Of a DNA stretch of 5,672 nucleotides, positions 1-5,626 are shown piece after piece. The stretch's first letter is position 1; each line of letters starts with the position of its first letter. Location: positions 1 to 5,672 of the forward strand of contig CANODN010000149.1 of assembly GCA_947564765.1 (NCBI GenBank). The letters are read 5' to 3'. The position numbers were made by a program, and so were the translations under genes. Below the pieces are notes generated by a model, which had not been told where the DNA came from, searched no databases, and saw only the letters and a program-made list of their open reading frames with translations. This DNA is from an uncultured Roseburia sp. GTDB lineage: Bacteria; Bacillota; Clostridia; Lachnospirales; Lachnospiraceae.

Positions 1-26
1 TGATATGAGGTCTCGGGGTCGCTTTT

Positions 27-46
27 AAAAACAGCACTCTGTTTTT
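27..46. other. A/T-rich stem-loop, weak terminator-like
   Basis: AAAAACAG at 27-34 pairs perfectly with CTGTTTTT at 39-46 around a 4-base loop, giving an A-run, short stem and T-run layout on both strands. Only three pairs contain G or C, so it would be a weak intrinsic terminator. It overlaps the start of the possible membrane-protein remnant, so if that frame is really coding the hairpin is probably incidental. Confidence 0.25.
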
Positions 47-163
47 GACGTTATTACCGGAATTGTTTTCTCTGTTTTTATGTATGCCCTTGTTTATTCC
101 AGAGACCTGCTGCGCATCGGAGTTTCCAAACCTTCTCTGGAAAACCGCATCCGGCGTGTATAG
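29..163 (+). pseudogene. Possible 3' remnant of a membrane-protein gene, start missing
   Basis: This plus-strand frame is open from just after a TAA at 26-28 to a TAG at 161-163, with no ATG until position 80. It reads as a hydrophobic stretch (FDVITGIVFSVFMYALVYS) followed by a basic tail (RDLLRIGVSKPSLENRIRRV). That is the usual look of a membrane-protein C-terminus with a positively charged cytoplasmic end. The neighbouring frame upstream reads SLLKTALCF and joins this one if one T of the run at 42-46 is removed, so a frameshift is possible. However, that neighbouring frame has its own TGA at 1-3, so an intact gene cannot be rebuilt from this window. I do not recognise the family. It may be chance; the codon pattern and helix-plus-basic-tail layout are the only support. 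Confidence 0.25.
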
Positions 164-179
164 ACATGTACTATCCTGA

Positions 180-213
180 TTTCGGATTTTGCATCAAATG
201 GCAAAATCCGAAA
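180..213. terminator. 13-bp stem-loop between convergent gene ends
   Basis: TTTCGGATTTTGC (180-192) and GCAAAATCCGAAA (201-213) are perfect reverse complements around an 8-base loop. The structure lies 18 bases past the stop (232) of the minus-strand aldo/keto reductase and 16 bases after the TAG at 161-163 of the possible plus-strand remnant, a typical place for a shared transcript end. No run of T follows the stem on either strand, so it is not a textbook intrinsic terminator. It could equally be a 3'-stabilising hairpin. Confidence 0.5.
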
Positions 214-231
214 CAACAATAAATACCGCAT

Positions 232-1410
232 TTACCACAATTTCAATAGTGAAATAATTTTTTTCGCCGCCTTATAAGGCGGCGTTTCCAATTCTTTTAC
301 CGCATTTTTCAACTCTTTACGGATTTCAATCTGCTGAGGACAATGGGTTTCGCATTTTCCGCAGCTAATGCACTGCGACGCGCTGCTTTGATTTTTTCGG
401 AAGGCTGTACACTGCAGATATTCTTTTCTGGCTCCGCTTTTTGTTTCCGAATACATTTCATTATAACAACGGAAGGTCACCGGAATATCCACCCCTTTCG
501 GACAAGGCATACAGTATCCGCATCCGGTACATCCCACTTTCACTGTTTTTTTGATTTCTGCTTTGACTTTTTCCACAAGCTCACGGTCTTCCTGAGAAAA
601 ATGTCCCGGCCCTGCCTTCTCTGCCGTCTTTATATTTTCCTCCAGCATTTCCATAGAATTCATGCCGGAAAGAACACAGGTCACCTCTGGCTGGTCATAG
701 AGCCACCGGAAAGCCAGTTCTGCCGGCGTTCTCTTAAGGGCGTCTTCCTGGAACAATTTCTTCGCGCTCTTTGGCAGCAAATGCACCAGCCTTCCACCCC
801 GCAAAGGCTCCATAATAATCACCGGCAGGCCTTTTTCCGCGGCATATTTCAGTCCTTCCCTTCCGGCCTGACTGTTTTCATCCATATAATTATACTGAAT
901 CTGGCAAAAATCCCAGTCATAGGCATCTACCAGCTGTTTAAACATGGCCGTATGGCCGTGATAGGAAAATCCGATATTCCGAATCGCGCCGCTTTCCAAT
1001 TTGGAATGAATCCACTCCACAATACCCATTTTCTTTAATTTTTCCCAGGTATCCGTATCGGTGAGCATATGCATCAGATAATAGTCAATATAATCTGTTT
1101 TCAGTCTGCGCAGTTCTTCCTGAAATGTTTTTTCCACGCCTTCTATGGATTTGATCATATAATGAGGCAGCTTTGTTGCAATATAAACCTTTTCCCTGCA
1201 GTGATTGCGGCTTAAAATTTCTCCCAGAGCAGCCTCGCTGCCCGGATAAATGTATGCCGTATCATAGTAATTAATCCCTGCTTCTATTCCGTGCATAATT
1301 TCTTTTTCTGCTTTTTCAAGATCAATACCACTTCCTTTTCTTGTAAAACGCATACAGCCGTATCCCAATACGGACAATTCATTTCCTTTTCGGTCTTTTC
1401 TGTACTGCAT
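232..1410 (-). CDS. Aldo/keto reductase with C-terminal two-cluster ferredoxin domain
   Basis: This 392-residue protein is predicted to be a cytosolic oxidoreductase: an AKR (beta/alpha)8 barrel fused to a ferredoxin-like tail. The AKR catalytic tetrad is visible and well spaced: Asp50 and Tyr55 (YDTAYIYPGSE), Lys80 (ATK) and His114 (YLMH). The later barrel contains EPLRGG at about 201-206 and the segment VLSGMNSMEMLEEN at about 246-259, typical of the nicotinamide-phosphate-binding region. The tail has two cysteine motifs, C294-x2-C297-x2-C300-x2-C303-P and C347-x2-C350-x2-C353-x3-C357-P, each suited to a [4Fe-4S] cluster. The family is common in anaerobes and usually annotated only as 'aldo/keto reductase' or 'Fe-S oxidoreductase'; the substrate is unknown. 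The start is firm: AAGGAGG (minus strand of 1417-1423) lies 6 bases before ATG. The gene follows nadE by 63 bases without an evident terminator, so it is probably the last gene of the operon. Confidence 0.95.
   Translation of the reverse strand: MQYRKDRKGNELSVLGYGCMRFTRKGSGIDLEKAEKEIMHGIEAGINYYDTAYIYPGSEAALGEILSRNHCREKVYIATKLPHYMIKSIEGVEKTFQEELRRLKTDYIDYYLMHMLTDTDTWEKLKKMGIVEWIHSKLESGAIRNIGFSYHGHTAMFKQLVDAYDWDFCQIQYNYMDENSQAGREGLKYAAEKGLPVIIMEPLRGGRLVHLLPKSAKKLFQEDALKRTPAELAFRWLYDQPEVTCVLSGMNSMEMLEENIKTAEKAGPGHFSQEDRELVEKVKAEIKKTVKVGCTGCGYCMPCPKGVDIPVTFRCYNEMYSETKSGARKEYLQCTAFRKNQSSASQCISCGKCETHCPQQIEIRKELKNAVKELETPPYKAAKKIISLLKLW
265..284. repeat. 20-bp perfect palindrome inside the reductase 3' end
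   Basis: CGCCGCCTTATAAGGCGGCG is its own reverse complement over all 20 bases. It lies in the last 20 codons of the aldo/keto reductase gene, where it encodes the TPPYKAAK region. On the plus strand it is preceded by a T-run and followed by only TTT. On the minus strand it is followed by an A-run rather than a T-run. It is therefore not a standard terminator for the gene it lies in. As RNA, about 8 GC-rich pairs would form a strong hairpin. Confidence 0.85.
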
Positions 1411-1473
1411 ATTGCTCCTCCTTATACGATCACACTTACATACCCGGCTTTTCTATTCCGTCCATAACACGTT

Positions 1474-3402
1474 TTATCTTCCTTCCGCTGCCAGCTCCTC
1501 CACCTCATCCAGCCATATTCGGGCACAAGCATCGGAAGGCATCCGCAAATCCCCCCGCGGAGATACTGCAATCGTTCCCACCTTCGGACCGTCCGGCAGA
1601 CAGGAGCGTTTAAACTGCTGGGAAAAGAATCGATAATAATAATTTTTAAGCCATTTATAAATAACGTCCTCCTCATAAACCTCAGAAAACGCCTTACAGG
1701 CCAGACGATATACTTTCTTCGGCGGATATCCGAACCGCAGCATATAATACAGGAAAAAATCATGCAGCTCATAAGGTCCCACAATGTCTTCTGTTTTCTG
1801 GGCAATCTCCCCGTCCTGCGGTGGCAGCAGCTCCGGACTGACCGGCGTATCGAGCACGTCTAAAAGTACTGTTTTTAAGGCTTCATCCGGACAGGTATCC
1901 GCATAATAACGCACCAGATGACGTACCAGTGTTTTTGGCACCGATGCATTCACGCCGTACATAGACATATGGTCTCCGTTGTAAGTGGCCCAGCCCAAAG
2001 CCAGCTCTGACATATCTCCTGTTCCGATCACCATACCGCCCTCTTTATTTGCGATATCCATTAAAATCTGCGTACGCTCTCTTGCCTGGGCATTTTCATA
2101 GGTAACGTCATGCTCCGTTGGATCATGGCCGATATCTGCAAAATGCACCTCTACAGATTCCTTGATGGAAACCTCCCGAAACGTTACGCCCAAGCTCTTT
2201 ATCATACTGACTGCATTGGTATAGGTACGGTCTGTCGTTCCGAAACCGGGCATCGTAACGGCTATGATTCCTTTGCGGTCAATTTTTCGCAGATCAAAGG
2301 CGCGAACCGTAACCAACAGAGCCAGCGTCGAATCCAATCCACCGGAAATACCAACGACTGCGCATCTGCTTTTTGTATGCTTCAATCTTCCGTAAAGCCC
2401 CATTGCCTGGATTGTCAGAATTTCATCACAACGCTTGTCTCTTTCTTCTTTTTTCCCCGGAACAAAGGGCGCAGGATCTATAAAACGCGTCAGCTCTGTG
2501 TCTTCTGCTTTTAATGAAAATTCAATTTCTTCGTATTCTGCCGCATCCTGTTTTGCCTCAAAGGTGGTATTCCTTCTCCGCTCCTCCCACAGCTTTTTCA
2601 GGTCGATTTCCGTATAAACCGTTTCGTTTTCAAAGCGTTTGGACTCTGCCAGAAGCGTCCCGTTTTCTGCAATGATATTATGACCGGAATATACCACATC
2701 CTGGGTAGACTCTCCGTTGCCTGCACCTGCATAAATATATCCGCAAAGCAGCCTTGCCGACTGTCCGCAGACTAAATTTCTCCGGTAAACATCCTTGCCG
2801 GCCGCCTCGTCACTGGCGGAAGCATTGACAATTAAAACCGCCCCGGCTAACGCATGATCGATACTGGGCGGATTCGGCGCCCACAAATCCTCACAGATCT
2901 CTGCGGCAATCGTAAGCTCCGGCATGGTATCGCAGACAAACAAAAGATTTCTTCCCATGGGCACGATCTCATTCCCGATATCGATATAAACAGTTTCTTC
3001 CATTCCTTTGGTAAAATAACGGGCTTCATAAAATTCGTTATAATTCGGCAGAAACGTCTTTGGCACAAGGCCTAAAATTTCTCCATCGCTGAGAGCCGCC
3101 ATGGCATTGTAAAGCTTTCCCTTATAGGAAACCGGAAGTCCCGCAAATACAATTGCATCTGTTTCTTTGGTACAGTCTGCAATTTTTTTCAGTCCCTCCA
3201 TAGCCTGCTCTAACAAAAGCTCCTGCAAAAACAGATCCCCGCAGGAATAGCCGGTAATGCACAGCTCCGGAAACACCATCACCTTCGCTCCGTTCCGTCC
3301 GCATTCCCTGATCTGTTCACAAATATGGTCTGTGTTATATTTCGTATCCGCCACCTTTACTTTTGGTGTAACGGCGGCTGCTTTGATATATCCGTCTTTC
3401 AA
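1474..3402 (-). CDS. nadE: Glutamine-dependent NAD+ synthetase (NadE, two-domain type)
   Basis: This enzyme makes the last step of NAD+ biosynthesis: deamido-NAD+ plus ATP and glutamine-derived ammonia gives NAD+. The 642-residue length fits the glutaminase-fused form. An N-terminal nitrilase-type glutaminase domain (about 1-275) shows the Glu-Lys-Cys triad: Glu46 (VFPELCITGYS), Lys115 (LVPKTFLPNYNEFYE) and Cys170 (AAEICEDLWAP). The synthetase domain (about 320-640) carries the ATP-pyrophosphatase loop GISGGLDST at 351-359, followed by GTGDMSELALGWATYNGD (460-477) and VSPELLPP (521-528). The start codon is TTG (minus strand of 3400-3402), with AGAGGAG 8 bases upstream. The resulting N-terminus MKDGYIKAAAVTPKVKVADT matches what I expect of clostridial homologues, so TTG is preferred. 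It follows hslO by 26 bases in the same direction and is probably co-transcribed. No key residue is missing. Confidence 0.97.
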   Translation of the reverse strand: MKDGYIKAAAVTPKVKVADTKYNTDHICEQIRECGRNGAKVMVFPELCITGYSCGDLFLQELLLEQAMEGLKKIADCTKETDAIVFAGLPVSYKGKLYNAMAALSDGEILGLVPKTFLPNYNEFYEARYFTKGMEETVYIDIGNEIVPMGRNLLFVCDTMPELTIAAEICEDLWAPNPPSIDHALAGAVLIVNASASDEAAGKDVYRRNLVCGQSARLLCGYIYAGAGNGESTQDVVYSGHNIIAENGTLLAESKRFENETVYTEIDLKKLWEERRRNTTFEAKQDAAEYEEIEFSLKAEDTELTRFIDPAPFVPGKKEERDKRCDEILTIQAMGLYGRLKHTKSRCAVVGISGGLDSTLALLVTVRAFDLRKIDRKGIIAVTMPGFGTTDRTYTNAVSMIKSLGVTFREVSIKESVEVHFADIGHDPTEHDVTYENAQARERTQILMDIANKEGGMVIGTGDMSELALGWATYNGDHMSMYGVNASVPKTLVRHLVRYYADTCPDEALKTVLLDVLDTPVSPELLPPQDGEIAQKTEDIVGPYELHDFFLYYMLRFGYPPKKVYRLACKAFSEVYEEDVIYKWLKNYYYRFFSQQFKRSCLPDGPKVGTIAVSPRGDLRMPSDACARIWLDEVEELAAEGR

Positions 3403-3410
3403 TTTCCTAT

Positions 3411-3417
3411 CTCCTCT
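3411..3417 (-). promoter_or_regulatory. Ribosome binding site that fixes the nadE TTG start
   Basis: The minus strand reads AGAGGAG here, followed by 8 bases (ATAGGAAA) and then TTG. No in-frame ATG lies near this point, and the protein's family-like N-terminus begins exactly at this TTG. A weak start codon behind a good Shine-Dalgarno sequence may lower NadE output relative to its operon partners; that last point is inference. Confidence 0.75.
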
Positions 3418-3428
3418 TTCCTGTCTTT

Positions 3429-4316
3429 TTATGACATAGTGGTATGGCCGGAAGCTATTTCCTTTAATTCCTCTGTGTCAAAATGATACGCGGTATTGCA
3501 AAAATGGCATTTCACTTCGATTCCTTCTCCGTCTGCAATCATTTCATCCAAATCTTTTTTATTAATTGCCGCCAAGGATTTTGCAATCTTCTCTTTGGAA
3601 CAGTCACAATGAAACTGCGCCGGAATCGTCTCTGTCACCTCAAAAGGAATATCCCCTAAAACTTCCTTTAACAAAAGCTCCGGTGTATCGCCTTTTTCCA
3701 GAAGCGCCGTAATACTTTCCATTTCTGCAATTCGCTCTTCCAGTTTGCAGATCGTTGCTTCATCGGTAAAAGGCATCAGCTGCAGAATAAATCCGCCAGC
3801 CTGCTTTACTGTATTATTTTTGTTCATCAATACGCCAAGGCCTACCGAAGAGGGAATCTGTTCCGAAGATGCAAAATAATAAGTCAGATCATCTGCAATC
3901 TCTCCTGTTTTCAACTCTGTCTGTCCCACGTATGGTTCCTTCATTCCGATATCCTTAATAACGCTCATCACACCAAGGCCTAATGCGCCTCCCACATCCA
4001 GTTTTCCGTTCTGATTGGGCGGAAGAATGACATCCGGCATTCCCGGATATCCTTTGACATTTCCCTTTGCATCTGCCGTAACCAGCAGCGCTTTTGCAGG
4101 GCCGCTGCATTGAATCTGTATTGTCAGAAGATCTTTATCTCCCTTCATCATCGCTCCCATCATTGCCGCTCCGGATAAAAGCCTGCCAAGTGCCGCTGTC
4201 ATAATCGGACTTGTATTATGATGCTTTCTTGCCGTCTCTGTCAATTCCCTGGATGTTATTGCAAACGCGCGGATCTGTCCGCCTGCCGCCGTTGCCCGTA
4301 CCATATAATCTGCCAT
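3429..4316 (-). CDS. hslO: Redox-regulated chaperone Hsp33
   Basis: Hsp33 is a cytosolic holdase that is inactive when reduced. Under oxidative stress it loses zinc, forms disulfides and then binds unfolding proteins. The 295-residue product begins MADYMVRATAAGGQIRAFA, the usual opening of the family. A conserved core follows with SGPAKALLVTADAKGNVKGY (71-90) and LGVMSVIKDIGMKEPYVGQ (114-132). The C-terminal zinc site is complete: C237-x-C239 (HCDCSKE) and C270-x2-C273 (VKCHFCNTAYHF), separated by 30 residues. A longer frame opens at an ATG at 4343, but that ATG has no properly spaced ribosome binding site and overlaps the upstream gene. The ATG at 4316 has AAGGGAG 7 bases upstream and matches family length. 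The gene starts 2 bases after the methyltransferase stop, which suggests translational coupling. Confidence 0.97.
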   Translation of the reverse strand: MADYMVRATAAGGQIRAFAITSRELTETARKHHNTSPIMTAALGRLLSGAAMMGAMMKGDKDLLTIQIQCSGPAKALLVTADAKGNVKGYPGMPDVILPPNQNGKLDVGGALGLGVMSVIKDIGMKEPYVGQTELKTGEIADDLTYYFASSEQIPSSVGLGVLMNKNNTVKQAGGFILQLMPFTDEATICKLEERIAEMESITALLEKGDTPELLLKEVLGDIPFEVTETIPAQFHCDCSKEKIAKSLAAINKKDLDEMIADGEGIEVKCHFCNTAYHFDTEELKEIASGHTTMS

Positions 4317-4318
4317 TT

Positions 4319-5092
4319 CTATACTCCCTTCCTTTTCGTACATTCCCTTGCAATCACATATACCCGTTCGCAGTCCTCTTTTGGAATTTCTTCTGAAAAA
4401 GCCTCATAACAGGCTACCCATTCCAATCCGGCCTGTTCCATGAGCTCCCTAACCCTTTCCAAATCATAGCCCCGTTGAAAATGGGTTTCTTCATATTTTC
4501 GATATCTGCCGTCTTCTTCTTTGATAAAGAGTGTCAGGTCATACTCGTTGATCTGTTCTGCTTCATCGTAATAGTTCTCCCAGATAAAACTGCCTTCCTC
4601 CCGGTTTTCACAAATGGTGGTCTCTCCCAAAACTTCTTTATATTTATATATCGTGTTCAAATCAAACAAAAAGATACCACCCGGGTCCAGATAATTGTTG
4701 ACCAGTTTGAATATGGTAAGCAGATCTTCTTCCTCTGTGATGTAATTCATGGAATCGCAGATGCTGACCACTGCCCGAACGGTTCCGTAAAGTTCAAATT
4801 CCCGCATATCCTGATGCAGATATAAAATATCCGTATCTGTTTTCTCCTGCTCTTCTTCCCATGCTCTGGCAATTCCAAGCATTTCTTCTGACGCATCCAC
4901 GCCGATCATATCATAGCCTGCCTTTGCCAAAAGCCTTGTCATCTTTCCCGTCCCGCAGCCAAGCTCCAATACAAGCCCGTCTTTGATATGGTATTTGCTT
5001 AATATCTTTGTCAGCGCCCGGCTCCAGTCTTCATAGGGTACATTGTCCATAAATAAGTCGTATACTTCTGCAAATCCGCTGTATGCATTCAT
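4319..5092 (-). CDS. Class I SAM-dependent methyltransferase, YqeM-like
   Basis: This 257-residue protein has the class I methyltransferase fold signatures in order. The opening GFAEVYDLFMDNVPYEDW (6-23) is typical of the Bacillus YqeM-like group. Motif I is VLELGCGTGK (41-50), which binds S-adenosylmethionine. The acidic end of strand 2 is GVDAS (Asp66). Asp95 in YLHQDMREF probably contacts the adenine side, then CDSMNYI (112-118) and LDPGGIFLFDLN (135-146) follow. The substrate is unknown; YqeM-type proteins are often annotated only as methyltransferases. The start is supported by AAGAGGAA (minus strand of 5099-5106), 6 bases before ATG. The stop TAG is 2 bases from the hslO start. This is the first gene of the apparent four-gene operon, with a 352-base gap behind it. 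No frameshift or missing motif is seen. Confidence 0.92.
   Translation of the reverse strand: MNAYSGFAEVYDLFMDNVPYEDWSRALTKILSKYHIKDGLVLELGCGTGKMTRLLAKAGYDMIGVDASEEMLGIARAWEEEQEKTDTDILYLHQDMREFELYGTVRAVVSICDSMNYITEEEDLLTIFKLVNNYLDPGGIFLFDLNTIYKYKEVLGETTICENREEGSFIWENYYDEAEQINEYDLTLFIKEEDGRYRKYEETHFQRGYDLERVRELMEQAGLEWVACYEAFSEEIPKEDCERVYVIARECTKRKGV
4324..4330 (-). promoter_or_regulatory. Ribosome binding site that fixes the hslO start at 4316
   Basis: The minus strand reads AAGGGAG, 7 bases before the ATG at 4316-4314. It lies inside the last codons of the upstream methyltransferase, so ribosomes finishing that gene can re-initiate on hslO. The alternative ATG at 4343 has a purine run directly abutting it, with no spacing. 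Confidence 0.7.
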
Positions 5093-5150
5093 TTGGTATT
5101 CCTCTTATAATAACTGATATCCTGGTATCATTGCAATTTTCTACCTGTTA

Positions 5151-5164
5151 ATAACCGCAGTTAT
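5151..5164. promoter_or_regulatory. Short inverted repeat, possible operator
   Basis: ATAAC (5151-5155) and GTTAT (5160-5164) form a dyad around CGCA, about 60 bases upstream of the methyltransferase start and downstream of the putative promoter. The arms are only 5 bp, so chance occurrence is likely. It is recorded as the most symmetrical element in the proximal leader. Confidence 0.15.
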
Positions 5165-5227
5165 GCTGTTTTCTGTTTCAGGATAATATGCTTCTCTATA
5201 TTTTCCCTGACTCCACCAGCATACTGT

Positions 5228-5255
5228 ACAAAAATCTCCTGCTTTATATTTTTGT
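5228..5255. promoter_or_regulatory. 8-bp inverted repeat overlapping a consensus -35 box
   Basis: ACAAAAAT (5228-5235) and ATTTTTGT (5248-5255) are exact reverse complements separated by 12 bases. The minus strand has a perfect TTGACA at 5258-5253, partly inside the right arm, facing the methyltransferase operon. No good -10 box stands at 16-18 bases: the position reads ATTTTT, which is the left arm itself. This could be an operator over a promoter that needs an activator, or a chance match in A/T-rich DNA. A start here would give a leader of roughly 130 bases. Confidence 0.3.
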
Positions 5256-5315
5256 CAAGCTTAGCATAAAGAAATACACATTGCAACTAAAAAATAACCG
5301 TCTTTCCTTCCGCCC

Positions 5316-5344
5316 TTGCATATTTCTCCGCCCTCCATTATACT
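5316..5344 (+). promoter_or_regulatory. Putative sigma-A promoter for the small membrane ORF
   Basis: TTGCAT (5316-5321) and TATACT (5339-5344) are separated by 17 bases. The -10 matches consensus at 5 of 6 positions, the -35 at 3 of 6. Transcription would begin near 5351 and leave a leader of about 95 bases before the ATG at 5445. The leader can form a CGCTCT/AGAGCG hairpin (5365-5379) and an ATACT/AGTAT pairing (5384-5388 with 5402-5406). Confidence 0.35.
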
Positions 5345-5444
5345 AAATCTATACCTTATGAAACCGCTCTGAAAGAGCGTGCCATACTGGGATGACCAGA
5401 GAGTATACATGTAAAAAACGTTCAAACGAACCAGGAGATAAACC

Positions 5445-5606
5445 ATGCAGGAAAACTACGAACATTATATCTCAAGAAACATCAAAAGCCTATACCGTAA
5501 ACGACTGATTCCGCCTATACTGTATTTGATTTTTTCTATATCCCTCTTTTGGATACTGCCGATTGGCTCTGTTCTTTTTCCGGCAGAGCTTTCTGATATT
5601 TCTTGA
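5445..5606 (+). CDS. Short single-helix membrane peptide or truncated membrane-protein N-terminus
   Basis: The 53-residue product starts MQENYEHYISRNIKSLYRKR, a charged, basic N-terminus. A long hydrophobic segment follows (about 21-45, LIPPILYLIFSISLFWILPI then GSVLF), and it ends PAELSDIS before TGA. AGGAG (5433-5437) lies 7 bases before ATG, a good ribosome binding site. The positive-inside N-terminus and single helix fit insertion in the cytoplasmic membrane. It reads more like the N-terminus of a longer membrane protein than a complete one. I do not recognise the family with confidence. Codon 3 onward lies in the left arm of a 28-bp inverted repeat and the stop codon lies in the right arm, so the reading frame may be cut short by that structure. 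Inverting the spacer would give a different, 47-residue, very basic product without a membrane helix. Confidence 0.45.
   Translation: MQENYEHYISRNIKSLYRKRLIPPILYLIFSISLFWILPIGSVLFPAELSDIS
5452..5479 (+). repeat. Left arm of 28-bp perfect inverted repeat
   Basis: These 28 bases are the exact reverse complement of 5599-5626; the arm begins AAAACTACGAACATTATATC. It starts in codon 3 of the short membrane ORF and encodes NYEHYISR plus part of the next Asn codon. The interval between the arms is 119 bp. Beyond the perfect core, weaker similarity to the other arm continues inward for about 22 bases (15 identical) and outward to the ATG (5 of 7 identical). Confidence 0.95.
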
Positions 5607-5626
5607 GATATAATGTTCGTAGTTTT
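5599..5626 (-). repeat. Right arm of 28-bp perfect inverted repeat
   Basis: This is the reverse-complement copy of 5452-5479. Read on the minus strand it is preceded at the equivalent position by ATG (5633-5631), AAG and then TAA. It then encodes the same NYEHYISRN and continues IRKLCRKK where the left copy has IKSLYRKR. It therefore looks like a second, interrupted copy of the start of the same gene in opposite orientation. The sequences outside the two ATGs are unrelated. No target-site duplication flanks the pair, so a simple transposon with terminal repeats is not supported. Confidence 0.95.

Larger units (their letters stand above)
5093..5444. other. 352-base divergent intergenic region
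   Basis: This gap separates the minus-strand operon from the plus-strand ORF at 5445 and should hold promoters for both directions. On the minus strand a perfect TTGACA is present (5258-5253), within an 8-bp inverted repeat. On the plus strand there is a TTGCAT/TATACT pair (5316-5344), then two small hairpin-capable segments (5365-5379 and 5384-5406), then a clear AGGAG. A 61-codon minus-strand frame across its right half lacks any coding look. No RNA gene or known riboswitch was recognised. Confidence 0.6.

Noticed and set aside
78..167. Small minus-strand ORF MSIHAGCGFPEKVWKLRCAA... of about 29 residues.
   Set aside because: It lies opposite the more protein-like plus-strand frame, with only a weak AGGA upstream and no recognisable features.
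343..1038. 231-codon plus-strand frame opposite the aldo/keto reductase.
   Set aside because: It is a shadow of a clearly real minus-strand gene, with unordered Phe/His/Arg-rich sequence and no ribosome binding site or domain.
1422..1805. Other overlapping frames inside the nadE gene, including this 127-codon minus-strand one.
   Set aside because: They are out-of-frame shadows of nadE, which shows all its catalytic motifs.
4317..4343. Longer hslO start at the ATG at 4343, adding nine residues (MYEKEGSIE).
   Set aside because: It has no spaced ribosome binding site, overlaps the methyltransferase, and the family N-terminus begins at MADYMV (4316), which has AAGGGAG 7 bases upstream.
5358..5372. 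Four-residue upstream ORF (ATG AAA CCG CTC TGA) in the leader of the small membrane gene.
   Set aside because: No ribosome binding site precedes it, and such mini-ORFs are expected by chance.
5261..5446. 61-codon minus-strand frame in the intergenic region (MVYLLVRLNVF...).
   Set aside because: It covers the plus-strand promoter, leader and ribosome binding site, has no domain signs, and no clear ribosome binding site of its own.
5452..5626. MITE or small insertion sequence with 28-bp terminal inverted repeats.
   Set aside because: No target-site duplication is seen (left flank ends GCAGG, right flank begins ACTTC), and the arms lie in phase with a gene start, which fits gene-derived repeats better.
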